A stretch of DNA of 64,000 nucleotides from Rhizophagus clarus (lineage: Eukaryota > Glomeromycota > Glomeromycetes > Glomerales > Glomeraceae), in NCBI GenBank assembly GCA_015698045.1, contig BLAL01000356.1, forward strand, positions 620,001 through 684,000, read 5' to 3'. Positions within the stretch are counted from its first letter, which is position 1, and every line of letters starts with the position of its first letter. Positions 46,475 through 58,635 of this stretch are shown here, one piece after another. The position numbers and the translations under genes are program-made. The notes beneath the pieces were generated by a model, which saw only the letters and a program-made list of their open reading frames with translations, did not search any database and was not told the DNA's origin.

Positions 46475-46858
46475 ATATTGAATAAATATTATAATGATGT
46501 CATTATAATATCATTATGATATTTTAACAAAAAATTGAATCATTATCGTTAAGTTAGTCTTAACTATGTTTATTTGATATTGATTGGTTTGATATCTCTG
46601 CGATCACTATACAACATTTATTTGATATTGTAACTATATCATAGCAATAACGTATTAATATCAAATTAACATTGCCAAAATATTATAACATTTATTTGAT
46701 ATTGTAACTATATCATAATGATAATGTATTAACATCGAATTAATATTGCTAAAGTATTGTAATATTTATTTGATATCGTAACTATATCATAAAGATAACA
46801 TATTAATATCGAATTAATATTGCCAAAGTATTATAACATTTATTTGATACTGTAACTA
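46475..46858 (+). repeat. 74-bp satellite, left block (about 5 units)
   Basis: Units of AAGTATTATAACATTTATTT then GATACTGTAACTATATCATA then AAGATAACATATTAATATCG. Continues at 48,385 after an inserted element. Confidence 0.85.
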
Positions 46859-46860
46859 TA

Positions 46861-48382
46861 TCAGTTACTGGAAATGTCACAAAAAAATAAGACAAATTTT
46901 TTTTATTAAGGTTAGCAAAAAAAAATTTGTGGCACAGTATCCTCTTCAAATGTATAGCGCATGTATATAATTAAAGTTGGCCAAAATTAATTAAGTCTGG
47001 TTAAATTTGCTGATCAATAATTCATAATTCTGGCCAAAATTTTGCTAATTCTGGCCAACCTCGTAATTTCGGCCTAAATTAAGTTAAAATTGAAAAAATA
47101 CAGATCAAATATAGCATTACATTTATATAATATAGTACTTTAATTTAAAAGCAAAAATATAAACTTATTAAGTGCCTTTACGATTTTATAAAAAAAAATT
47201 CCCATTTAATCTTTATTATTCAACTTGAATCTTTATTTAAAAATAGTCTATTTTCTTTATTAAAATAATAAAAAATTAAAGATCGGAAATTAATACCGTT
47301 ACAAAAAATGCTAATTCCCCCATAAGTATTAATCATCGCATTATAAAATTTGATATACAAGTAATTTAGACCCTCCTGAACAATATTACTTAAGCAATAA
47401 AAGGCAATTTACTTTGACCAAAGTGTTGAAATTATGCTCTAAAATTTCTAAATGAGTGAGAAAATATAAACGTTAATTTCTCCATATATATTAATCATAG
47501 TATTATAAAATTTAAGATACGAATAGATCTAACCTGCCTAAACAACTCTACTTAAGCAACAAAATGTAGTTTACTTTGATCAAAGTATTGAAATTACGCT
47601 CTGAAGTCACTAAACAGATGTAAAAAAATTTAGAAATTGAAAATTAGTGCAGTTTTGTAAAATATATATTACTCTATGAATGTTTATTATATACTTAAAA
47701 AATTTATAATATAAATATATTTGACACTTCTGAACAACATAACATAAACCGCAGTAAGCAATTTCATTTTGCCAATGTACCAAAATTACGCTCTAAATAT
47801 GTAAAATAGATTTAGTTGTCAGTTCCATTATAAAAACGCGAGTTTTTTTTCAAATATTATACCTATATTTATAAAATTTAAGATCCAAGTATTTTGGATT
47901 TTGCTAAACAACTTTACTTAAGCAATAAAAGGTACTTTACTTTGATCAAGGTGATGAAATTTCATTCTAAAAATTTATGTATATTTAAAAATAATGTGTT
48001 TTTTTTAGTTTTTCATGTTTTATACAAAAACTACCTGAATAACCGCTATTACAAGCTTAGAAAAACTTTTTCTACTCGTAAAATTACATATATTTTTACT
48101 TTTAAAACTGCATATTTTTTTATTTCTCAACTTCAATCTTGAAAAAAGTGTGTTTTTAAGGAGAGTTTTTCGTACGTTATAAAAAAAAATTTTATTATTC
48201 AAGATCGGAAAGTAAGAATAGAAATTGATAGAACACATGATAATCTATCAATTTCTTAATTTGTATAAGTGTAGTACATTAAAAAATTTAATGTTTAACT
48301 ACTAAATGAAGTAATGCGATTGATGTTACGCAAGATAATTTTAATATGAAAATGATCTGCATGTGACATTTCCGGTGACTGA
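46861..48382. mobile_element. 1.5-kb TA-flanked element inside the satellite
   Basis: The ends TCAGTTACTGGAAATGTCAC and (reverse) TCAGTCACCGGAAATGTCAC are inverted (two C/T differences), with TA on both sides (46,859-46,860; 48,383-48,384). The satellite phrase CTATATCATAAAG is restored when it is removed. Inside are four 165-bp tandem units (near 47,300, 47,465, 47,650, 47,830; shared phrase TAAGCAATAAAAGG...TTTACTTTGATCAAAG). No transposase frame; an 82-residue frame at 47,894 is part of the repeat. Confidence 0.8.
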
Positions 48383-48384
48383 TA

Positions 48385-48905
48385 TCATAAAGATAACGTA
48401 TTAATATCGAATTAATATTGCCAAAGTATTATAACATTTATTTGATACTATAACTATATCGTAAAGATAACATATTAACATCAAATTAATATTGCCAAAG
48501 TATTATAACATTTATTTGATACTGTAACTATATCATAAAGATAACATATTAATATCGAATTAATATTGCCAAAGTATTATAACATTTATTTGATACTGTA
48601 ACTATATCATAAAGATAACATATTAACATCAAATTAATATTGTCAAAGTATTATAATATTTATTCGATATCGTAACTATATTGTAAAGATAACATATTAA
48701 CATCGAATTAACATTGCAAAGTATTATAACATTTATTTAATATCATAACTATATTGTAGCAATATCATATTAACATCAAATTAATATTACGAAAATGTTT
48801 TTACATTTACTCGACATCATAACTATATCATAGAAATATCATATTAATATTGAATTAATATCGCTAAAGTATTATAATATTTATTTGATATCATAACTAC
48901 ATCAT
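48385..48905 (+). repeat. 74-bp satellite, right block (about 7 units)
   Basis: Same unit as 46,475-46,858, with increasing divergence towards 48,900. Confidence 0.85.
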
Positions 48906-49065
48906 AGTAATTTCATAAATTACATCATAAAAAATGATTTTATATTTATTACATTATAATAATAATTTACATTAATAATAATAATAAGAAAATAAAGAAG
49001 AAAATAAAGGTGTCTGTTCAACATTAGGTACTGATTCTTAGTAGATCCTTACGCAGTACTCTAGG

Positions 49066-49137
49066 GTTTTAGTTTTAGTAGCTTTAGTTTTGGTTTTGGT
49101 TTTAGTTTTGGTTTAGTTTTGGTTTTAGTTTTAGTTT
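49066..49137 (+). repeat. TTTTGG/TTTTAG hexamer run
   Basis: A 70-bp run of TTTTAG and TTTTGG hexamers (TAGTTTTGGTTTTGGTTTTA). Not the usual TTAGGG telomere repeat, and it lies inside the window, so a simple repeat. Confidence 0.7.
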
Positions 49138-51298
49138 TCTCCCTAGAGTTTCTGATCACACTTTCACCATACAGGTTTACTAACGTTTACTAAGGCGCAT
49201 ACCTAACAGAACAATAACACCTGAAAAGTGAAGTAATATTCAATGTGAATAGAGTGGATGGGTCAGATATAATAAATAATGAAAACAAAATGGAAATGAA
49301 ACAAAGGTGAAAAAAAAAAAGAAGACAACTGAAGATCAAAAAGAAATGATAAAGAATATTGATGGAAAAAGATGAAATGAAAAGAAAGAGAGACGAAGAA
49401 AGAAAAATAAAAGGAAAAAGAAACAAAAATTGAAGGGAGAACGAAAGGAGGGGTCACATTTTCCTTTTTCTTTTTTTTCTTTTCATATGATGAGTGAATA
49501 CATCTTTATTCCTTTTATTCTATACATAAGTAAGATCCAATCGCTAAGGGTTAATTTAAAAAAATAAAAAATATAAAAAAAATAATTATGATTAATATAA
49601 TATACTCTTTATAAAATATATTTAAAATTTAAATTTAATACATAACCTTGGGATAATGGTTAGAGCAGGTAATCTTTGGGATTTTAAGAAAAAATAAAAA
49701 TGATAATATTTTTAACATTAGCTCTTTAAATTTTGAAAGTGTTAATTCTTAAAACATAATATTATAAAAAAAAATGCTGGTTGCTATGACTGACGCCACC
49801 CTGGACAAAGTAATTGGTGGCAGAAAATGTTATAAAATATCCAGCCCTATTTCACAATATTTTCCTTTGGGTTAAGCAAATATTACAAAAGAAAGCTTCA
49901 AATATATTCAGCAATTTGAACATAGCATTTGAGAATACATTTTAACTCCCTTAAGTAATATCACAGTCTAACAAAGAAAGACTCAAACTACATCCTATTG
50001 TAAAGAAAGTACATAACCAATCCCTCCTACAGAACCAGTAGACTTTACGAATATGGTAAAGTTCAAAAAAATATGAAAAATATGTGTATATCCTATTTTC
50101 ATATTTGCTTATTGGCTTCCCTATTTATTTAAAAGTAGTTTTTTTATCTTATACATTTTTTGGCAAACGGTCTTCATGTTGGCGACTATATCAAATATAT
50201 AAACTAAAATGCCAAAGTATTGTTAATATTGTAAAAAATAAGTAAAGTATATTTGGATAAAAGCGAGAAAAAGAAAATACCGTAAAGTATTAAAATAGTA
50301 ATATCTGGCTTTACTATTTATTTTTTTGTCTTATACGTTTTTTGGTGAACGGTCTTCGTATTGGTGGCTATATCAAATATATAAACTAATATGCTAAAGT
50401 ATTGTTAATATTGTAAAAGATAAGTAAAGTATACTTGGATAAAAGAGAGAAGAAGAAAATACCGTAAAGTGTTAAAATATAAGATAAATATAATATTTTT
50501 AAGAAGAGAGAAGTGTATTTTTGAAAAATAAATAAAAAAAAAATCGTGTATTAATAAACTGAATTTTAGCTATTTTTAGATATCATATGCATGTAAACAA
50601 AGCGATTTTTATTACATCATACATAAGGATCAATGTAATTTTATTGGTTAATTTTAACCAAAATTTTAGTCATTTCTCCATTACACAAAATATTTGCTAT
50701 ATCCACTGGTAAAAACAAGACCGCAAAAGACATTTATGAATTTTTAAAAAAGAATGAAATTTCAGTTGTTATTTTAATGATTTGAAGATTATTTACGTTA
50801 ACGCTAAAATAAGAAATTATAAAATTAACAATTTCTCTAATAATAATTAAATTACTATACTATCTTAGTAATAAACTTGACTATTAGTTATTTATTAAAA
50901 TTTTTTAATCCAAGAGCGAAAATGAATATATATAAATCAACCTTATCATTTCCTTCAGTGAGACCTATTAAGTGTTCAAAAAGTCTGATTAGGTTTCGCA
51001 TACGAGTTATCAAATGATTAGATAATACAAACTTATTTAGGATGTGATACATGATTTTCTTTATTTGCGGGATCAGTTGATTATATTGAAACACTTTTCG
51101 CACTTATTAGCATTTATATTATCAATTAAAAGTATCAACTTATATTTGAAGATAAAAAATTTATTATAAGTTTATTTATAATTTTGATTTTTTCATAGAT
51201 AGATTGCTATTTGATAATTAATTAATTGGTTAGGATTCGTCAGGTACTTTAATAAAGAATTATATATAATTTAATAATAGACTTTAATAATAAACCTA
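49138..51298. other. AT-rich region; purine tract at 49,265-49,460
   Basis: The purine tract resembles those next to the splice arrays but I see no array here. Near 50,040-50,460 two 170-bp copies (GGTCTTCATGTTGGCGACTA / GGTCTTCGTATTGGTGGCTA) stand in tandem. A minus-strand frame at 50,888-51,103 (KIMYHILNKFVLSNHLITRM) may be a gene scrap. Nothing else recognised. Confidence 0.4.
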
Positions 51299-54195
51299 AT
51301 TCCTTTTCTTTCTTGATCTAATATGTCTTATTAGCTTTTGATCCATTTCTAAAGCCCTGATTCTGGCATCCTTTTGATTTATATTTGATATTGCTTCGTT
51401 CCTTTCAAAAAAAAGCTGATCTTTTTCCTCTTCCAAGGCTTTTACCTTCTCTTCTAGTTGATTAATTCTTTTCTCAAGAGTTTCAACATAACCTGCAGAG
51501 GGAAGAGATTAAAGAAGAATAGCAGAAGGTGGGGTCAATTATGATCAACTCATTTAGCAGAAGAGCCACGTTAAAGCAAAGGCTAGGTACCCAACAGTCT
51601 AATAATTTAGGTACTTCACAGGATCATTAAGAACATCAATCTGAGAGGCGAGTTTACAGTAGCCATTTTAGAAGCTTAAATCCAGGCCAGACTATGTACA
51701 GAAAGCTGTAGTATTCACCCACCTGTTTCATAAATTCCCTTTCACTTCTTTTTCAATATTTTTATTCTGAAACGATGTACTGATTTTGCCTTTGCGGCGT
51801 GTGATTTGTAAGGCTTGCGATGGCTCATATTTCTGTATAAGATATAATAAAGGAAATAAATAATTGTAGTCAATATTTCAGAAAATAAATCATGACTCAT
51901 AATCTCTGCATGCAGAGAATGCAAACCCATAAGAGAGGAGAGAAAAAGTGGAAACAATTTTAAGAAAAGGAGGAATATTTATATGAAATAGGTCTGATAC
52001 GTCAACATGAAGAAAGAAACCTTTTATGAATCCATTTCATGAAGATATAAAATATATTTGACTAAAGGATTATACTAGAAAAAGCTTTTTCTTTCATCAT
52101 AGAAATGGAAAAAATACTAAATTGGAAATTTTAAATGTGCTAGAAAAAATTGATGATAGAAAATAACGTAATTTAATGTGTAGAATTCAATAATGTTTAA
52201 GGGGCAAGTTTATTGAGTTAGTCAATTAAATTCTCATCACTTTAAAATTTTATTAATAACGAATTAACAAAGAAAACTTTATTTATTAAATGTTGACTTT
52301 ATTGTATTAATTATTAAGGTTTTGCATTATTTTTATATCAAATTATTAAGTTTAGCATTATTTGATTATCGTATCAAACTATTAATAGTTAAAGTTTAGT
52401 ACCAAATAAAAGAAAAAATTTTTAGAAAAATTTCATAGGTAAAAAAAGAAAAAAAATTTTATACTTACCATTATCGATAGTATTATTATTATCCACGGTA
52501 TTCTGGCTATTGTTATTACTTTAGACTATAAATTGATTAAGAAAATCAACAAAAAAATCTATAATTTGATTAAATTTTTTTTATGATTTACATACATCTT
52601 CTATTCCTTTGATTTCTTTGATTTTGAGTTCGGCTAACTCTGATTGAAGCTTGTACAAATTAATCATCTAGAAACATATTAAATAATATTGGAATACATA
52701 ATTCTAAATAATATAAAGCAATTAGAATTCTTACCTGGTTTTTCCCAGAAGTGGATGTTCATTATATCGAAGAACACCACTTCTGGGTGACTCCTCACGC
52801 CTCTAGGGTCATTTGCAATGACCAATAATTGATCCTAAAATATTTTAAAGTCTAATATTAATATTACACAAATTTTTATTTATTAATATTTAACTCACAT
52901 GATAGTTAGTAACGAGTTCATTGAACTTCGTCTGGTATTGTTGTCTTATATAATTACATCCACAAGTATTATTAACATTTTGTGCTACTGATCTCCAGAA
53001 TTTTTTTTTGCTACGCCCTGAAATTTGGTAATAATATTCATAATTTCGTAACCTCTGCTGCTCAATGAGTAGAGCTGTGATCTGTTACTCATTTACCCAG
53101 ATACAATTTGAGTATACTCGAGTTTTTAGGAGTATCTGGGTTATGAGATAATAAACAGGAAAAAACAGGTAATACTTATTTTATATTCGTTTTATGTTGA
53201 TACTTATGTATCCGAGTATAATCTGGGTAATTATTCTGAATTTGGCCAGAAGTAAGATGTTAATTTTGGCCAAAATTTTAATCCTGATCAAAACTAAGAC
53301 TTATAATATATTAATTATAATTTTAGCCAAAACTAAATGGATGCCATTGTAGTGTTTCAATCCAGATAAAACTTTAAATATTTTACTTGAAATTACTGTT
53401 GAAAAAAAAATTATAAAATTCAGGCTTTGAATGCACTATATTAAAAACTTGTAATTCTGGTGGTTCCTGCCCAAATTAACTGAAATGAATACCAGATAAA
53501 AACCAGATAAACTCGCTATAGATCGAAGCATTATAATAAGTTAATAAAGTTTATTGGAAACATTATTTAAAAGCAGTTTTTATAATAAAAAATGATATAA
53601 AAGTATTTTAAATACCTAAATAACAAAAGTAATATGTAAAAGTAATTAAGTTTTTTTTTAAAAAAAAATTTAATATGTTGAATTATTATTTGTTCTTAAC
53701 ATTAAAATATCTAAATCAATAAATATATTGATAGTCTGAAGCAGAGCGAAGGAATATATATGTTTATGAACCTTAATGTCATACAAGATCAAGTTATAAA
53801 GAAATAAAAATAAAATTTGTCCATTTTATAGCATATATATTTATTGAATTTTTTATGTTTTGTATCTGGATAATACCCAGATATACTTGGGTCACTTTGT
53901 TAAAAAGTTAAACAGGTATAAACGGGTAATACCCATTTTAGAGCCAAGTAACGTTTATTTTAAATTGGGTATGATCCAGATCCAGAAATTCTGACGGGTC
54001 GCAGCTCTATCAATGAGAGCAGCAGTTTGTTCATCTGTTCATTCTACCCAGTCGATAGAGGTGCTGCGAGGAGAAGTAGGATTAGATAAAGATTCAGTGT
54101 TATCAGTACGATATCAAGATGAGGTTGAAGGATCGTGAAAGGTTGATGATGATGTATTTATGTTATTTGAAGATATTATTAGAATTTTTGAAATT
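51299..54195 (-). pseudogene. Second Myb/SANT-like gene with C-terminal coiled coil, broken by a hAT MITE
   Basis: Minus-strand exons with GT-AG borders. The first covers about 54,195-54,018 and continues after the MITE from 53,061 to about 52,902 (WVE-stop-TDEQTAALI, SGRSKKKFWRSVAQNV, YQTKFNELVTNYH). Next are 52,837-52,736 (DQLLVIANDPRGVRS, NIHFWEKP), 52,672-52,598 (INLYKLQSELAELKIKEI), about 52,524-52,469, and the last exon 51,495-51,299, a coiled coil (TLEKRINQLEEKVKALEEEK) with a basic end and TAG. W..EQ..ALI, FW.SVA and FW.KP mark the Myb/SANT-like fold. Leaving out the MITE and one 8-bp copy restores the exon frame. Two TGA stops (one in place of a conserved tryptophan) and a phase mismatch before 52,672 say it is dead. 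The 5' end was not found. Confidence 0.6.
53070..54009. mobile_element. 940-bp hAT-type MITE in the Myb/SANT-like exon
   Basis: A perfect 8-bp duplication TCAATGAG (53,062-53,069; 54,010-54,017). The inverted ends TAGAGCTGTGATCTGTTA and (reverse) TAGAGCTGCGACCCGTCA differ by C/T changes. Subterminal CCCAGATAC / GTATCTGGG words are repeated in both orientations. Non-coding. Confidence 0.9.
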
Positions 54196-54719
54196 TGGCA
54201 ATGTTATATTTGACAAAAATTTGTTATATATGAGTGAATATAAGACAAGAAATATATAATTAAAAAATTAAAAAATGTGAGAAAGTTCCATTTTTTAATT
54301 ATTTTTTCTAATAATTCTAATTACGCCATTTCAATCATTTTTTCTAACAATTCTAATTACGCTATTTCAATTATTTTTTCTAACAATTAAGGGTAGAGTG
54401 TATCTACACCACAACATATATATGATTTTAGACTAAAAAATGTAGATCATCACATGACCCAAAATAAGCAAAATTTATGATTTCTCGCAAACTACCATAT
54501 GAATTTTGTTAAATACACATTTAAAAAGAGTATAAACATGCGCTTTATTTATTTATTAAAGTGTTTAACCATTTGCTATTAGTCTTTTTGAATGTATTTA
54601 GACTTTTAAAATCAAATATGACTAATAATAAAAAAATAAAATGGTATTAATAAAAAATTTTATTTGAATAAGTAAATGCACAATGATTTTTTGACATAAA
54701 TATTCTTTTTTATTATACT

Positions 54720-57576
54720 TAAAGCTTTGCATGAGCTGAGCCAAGCCAAGCCATGATTAAATTGGCTTGGTGGCTCACAAGCCAGCTTGAAAAAGCTTGA
54801 GTCAGGTATTAGGCTTGGCTTGATAAACTCAATCTGGCAGTGGACTTGGCTTGAAAAGCTCAAGCCGGCTCATGAGCCAGATCAAGCTCGGTAATTTTTT
54901 ATAAAAAATGCTGGTACCAATAGTTCTAGCATTTTTTTTGCAAATTTATATATAAAAAATGCCAAAACTATTTGTTCTAGTACTTTTTGCAATTTTATGA
55001 GTAAAAAATGCCGGTACCAATAGTTCTGGCATTTTTTTTTATGATTTTATAATACAAAACGCCATTAACGCTATAACAAATTATTCAGTATAAAGGCAGG
55101 GTCATGTGACTTGCCGATCTAATCAGATAATCTGAATATCTGATCTTTTTTTTAATCATTTATCAGTTTATTTTTGTGGTGTTGCCAGACGAAAAGCACG
55201 ACCGGACTTTTGGAATTAAGGTAAGGGAGGGGTTGGGGGAGGTGTTTCGGTGTTTTTTTTAACTAATTAAGTATTAACTTTTTTTTTACTTTTTGTAGTG
55301 TTGCCGGACAAAAAGCACGACCAGACTTTTGGAATTAAGGTAAATGAAGGTAGGGAAGTGTTTTTCGGTGTTTTTTTAACTAATTAATTAATTATTTTTT
55401 TTTTATTTTTTTGTAGAGTTGCCAGACGAAAGGCATGACCGGACTTTTGGAATTAAGGTAAGGGAGGGGTTGGGGGAAGTGTTTCATTATTTTTTTTTAA
55501 CTAATTAATTAATTATTTTTTATTTTTATTTTTTGTAGTGTTGCCAGACGAAAGGCACGACCGGACTTTTGGAATTAAGGTAAGGGAGGGTGGGAAGTGT
55601 TTTTCGGTGTTTTTTTTTAACTAATTAATTAATTATTTTTCATTTTTATTTTTTGTAGTGTTACCAGACAAAAGGCACGACCAGACTTTTGGAATTAAGG
55701 TAAGGGAGGGGAATTGGGGGAGGTGTTTTGTTGTTTTTAATTAAATATTAACTTTTTTTTTATTTTTTTGTAGTGTTGCCGGACGAAAGGCATGACTGGA
55801 CCTTTGGAATTAAGGTGAGGGAGGGTGGGGGAAGTGTTTTTCGGTAATTTTTTTTAACTAATTAATTAATTTTTTTTTTTTTTATTTTTTTGTAGTGTTA
55901 CCAGACGAAAAGTACGACCAGACTTTTGGAATTAAGGTAAGGGAGGGTGGGGAAGTGTTTTTTGGTATTTTTTTTAACTAATTAATTAATTATTTTTTTT
56001 TTATTTTTTTGTAGTGTTGCCGGATGAAAGGCATGACCGGACTTTTGGAATTAAGGTAAGGGAGGGGTTAGAGGAGGTGTTTCATTGTTTTTTTTAACTA
56101 ATTAATTATTTATTTTTTATTTTTATTTTTTGTAGTGTTGCCAGACGAAAGGCATGACCGGACTTTTGAAATTAAGGTAAGGAAGGGTGGGAAGTGTTTT
56201 TCGGTGTTTTTTTTTAACTAATTAATTAATTATTTTTTATTTTTATTTTTTTGTAGTGTTGCCGGACGAAAGGCACAACCGGACTTTTGGAATTAAGGTA
56301 AGGGAGTGGGGGTTGGGGGAGGTGTTTCGTTGTTTTTTTTTTAATTAATTAAGTATTGACTTTTTTTTTATTTTTTTGTAGTGTTGCCAGACGAAAGGCA
56401 TAACCAGACTTTTGGAATTAAGGTAAGGGAGAGTGGGAAAGTGTTTTTCAGTATTTTTTTTTAACTAATTAATTAATTATTTTTTATTTTTATTTTTTGT
56501 AGTGTTGCCGGACAAAAGGCATGACCGGACTTTTGGAATTAAGGTAAGGGAGGGGGGTTGGGGAAGGTGTTTCGTTGTTTTTAATTAAGTATTAACTTTT
56601 TTTTATTTTTTTGTAGTGTTGCCAGATGAAAGACACGACCGGACCTTTGGAATTAAGGTGAGGGAGGGTGGGGGAAGTGTTTTTCGGTAATTTTTTTTAA
56701 CTAATTAATTAATTATTTTTTTTTTTATTTTTTTGTAGTGTTACCGGACGAAAAGCATGACCGGATTTTTGGAATTAAGATAAGGAAGGGTGGGGAAGTG
56801 ATTTCAGTGTTTCTTTTAACTAATTAATTAATTTTTTTTTTTATTTTTTTGTAGTGTTGCCAGACGAAAGGCATGACCGGACTTTTAGAATTAAGGTGAG
56901 GGAGGGTGGGGGAAGTGTTTTTTGGTATTTTTTTTAACTAATTAATTAATTATTTTTTATTTTTTGTAGTGTTGCCAGGCGAAAAACATGACCAGACTTT
57001 CGGAATTAAGGTATTAAAAACTGAAAAAGAATCATAAAAATAAATAAATTTGGTATAAAATACTGAAAAAAAGTGAAAATAAATAAAATAAAATAAATTT
57101 TGGTAAATACCGAGTAATTTAATTTACCGAAATTAGTATTTTTTAAAAATAAATCTACGTATATCTATTATAAACTTTATGCAAACATAATATGTGAGTT
57201 ACTCCCAAATTGCAAACTCAATTTGTAGGTTTAAAAAGTAATTTCATATAAACTCTACGCAAACCCGTATGTGAGTTATATTAGTATTATTTGGGGTCCT
57301 GCCAGGACCATTAGTTCTGGTATTTTTTTTTTGTAACTTTACATATAAAAACGCCTAGTTTCAGCTTTTTTTTTGATAATAAAGCTTGAGCCAGCTTGAG
57401 CCAGCTTAAGCTCAACTTGGTTTGAGCCAGAATTTTTCATGGCTCAGCTTGGCTTGAATGAATTGAGCCAAGATTTTTTGTGGCTTGACTCATTTTGGCT
57501 CAAGCCAGAATTTTTTTTTTCAAGCCAAGCCAAGCCAGACTGTAGCTTGACTTGAGCCAGCTCATGCAGAGCTTTA
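54720..57576 (+). mobile_element. 2.9-kb hAT-like element carrying splice-module array 2
   Basis: A perfect 8-bp duplication ATTATACT (54,712-54,719; 57,577-57,584) and inverted ends TAAAGCTTTGCATGAGCTG / TAAAGCTCTGCATGAGCTG (one mismatch). Subterminal zones (54,735-54,890; 57,385-57,565) are packed with AAGCTTGAGCCA / GGCTTGGCTTGA words. GGTACCAATAGTTCTGGCAT phrases lie just inside. The middle is the 16-unit array. No transposase, so it would need a hAT enzyme supplied elsewhere. Confidence 0.9.
55165..57015 (+). repeat. Array 2: 16 units of about 118 bp, 41-nt module with splice borders
   Basis: Each unit is a T-rich tract ending TTTTTGTAG, a 41-nt module (TGTTGCCAGACGAAAAGCAC + GACCGGACTTTTGGAATTAAG-like), then GTAAGGGAGGG and a spacer with TTTAACTAATTAATTAATTA. 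Modules start near 55,183, 55,300, 55,417, 55,540, 55,662, 55,775, 55,896, 56,018, 56,137, 56,258, 56,382, 56,503, 56,618, 56,739, 56,856 and 56,971. The acceptor AG is kept in 15 of 16 (lost in the first) and the donor GT in 15 of 16 (AT in the unit at 56,739). ACTAAT would serve as branch site. 41 is not a multiple of three, and joined modules meet a stop in the second copy, so no long protein is encoded. Confidence 0.9.
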
Positions 57577-57890
57577 ATTATACTATTAACTTGTAAGGTT
57601 TCATAAGTTTAAAGTTAATTTGAAGATATGTTCTCTAGGTGATTCGCAACTTACCATAGGAGATTTGCAACTTAATGACGACTTCATAGTGTAATATTTC
57701 GTTATAAAGCTTATTTGTATTATACTTTACTAAAGTTTATTTGAAAGACAGAAACTCTAGCTTTCTAAAGAATACTTTTAAACAGTTTTTCATAAAATAT
57801 TGAGTGAGTTTTCCTTATAGCGAAGTAAAAAAAAAAAATAATTTTTTTTTTAGCCATATGATCAGCCATGTCAATCCCTCTACCCTTAAT

Positions 57891-58635
57891 TACGCCATTT
57901 AATTATTTTTTCTAACAATTCTGATTACGCCATTTCAATTATTCTTTCCTTTTTAAATTAAAATAATTTCATTAATTCATGATATTACATCATAAATTCT
58001 GTCATAGAATTTTGAAAATTAATTCCGTCTCTTGTCCATTAAAAGTGATTAAAATATTAATTTTCCATTATTTTCTATTGTACAAAAAAAAATTAGCCAT
58101 TAAAAGTGATTAAAAATTTTATGTAAAAAATTAACTTTATTTACTTATAATATTTTACCACATCTTTTATGATATTTTCTAATGCGAAAAAAAAATTTGA
58201 TTTATTTTACTTTTTGTGATTGATTTAATGTATTAATTTTTGAACGTTGAGCGCATTGAACAAGAATTATGCTTATGTAATACATGAGACATTCTAAACT
58301 TAAACCTTCTAGAATTATACTTATTAAGATGAAATACATGATTATCACTTAGTTTGAAAATGGAAATCAAATATGGAACATACTACAATTCGTAACATTG
58401 AAATTATAAGTCCAGCAAAAAACTTACAATATATGACTATTAACATGCGTATTTTATTTATATGACTATATTTATTGATCTAATTGAAAAAATTAGTGAA
58501 TATTAAAATATTTTTAAATTTTATAGTGCAAAAATCATTTATTGATGATTAATTAAAGAGTGCTACTAAATCTATAATTTAATTTTATTAATATTTATGA
58601 ATAAAGACGTAATGTGTTAAATAAAAATGACTTAC
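57891..58635. other. AT-rich region
   Basis: After the CTAACAATTCTGATTACGCC repeat (to 57,950) I see no gene or repeat. Confidence 0.4.

Larger units (their letters stand above)
54387..57890. mobile_element. Outer TTAA-flanked MITE (about 0.65 kb) split by a hAT-like element
   Basis: TTAA-GGGTAGAG at 54,387 and CTCTACCC-TTAA at 57,878-57,889. The surrounding repeat (TTTTCTAACAATTCTAATTACGCCATTTCAA units at 54,290-54,390 and 57,890-57,950) is continuous when the insertion is removed. The short TIR (8-10 bp) makes the class uncertain. A hAT reading with TAAGGG is possible but finds no 8-bp duplication. Confidence 0.6.

Noticed and set aside
47894..48142. 82-residue plus-strand frame
   Set aside because: Lies in the fourth unit of a 165-bp tandem repeat; the other units do not keep the frame.
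49066..49137. Telomere-like repeat
   Set aside because: The unit is TTTTGG/TTTTAG, irregular and internal, not TTAGGG.
49640..49685. tRNA-like A box (GGATAATGGTTAGAGCAGG)
   Set aside because: No B box, no cloverleaf and no matching acceptor stem in the following 100 bases; perhaps a tRNA-derived SINE remnant but not supportable.
50888..51103. 71-residue minus-strand frame as a gene
   Set aside because: No splice context, no relatives in the window and AT-biased codons; kept only as a possible scrap in the gap entry.
54388..57888. hAT reading of the outer MITE (TAAGGGTAGAG ends)
   Set aside because: The flanking octamers CTAACAAT and ATTACGCC do not match, while TTAA on both sides restores the surrounding repeat.
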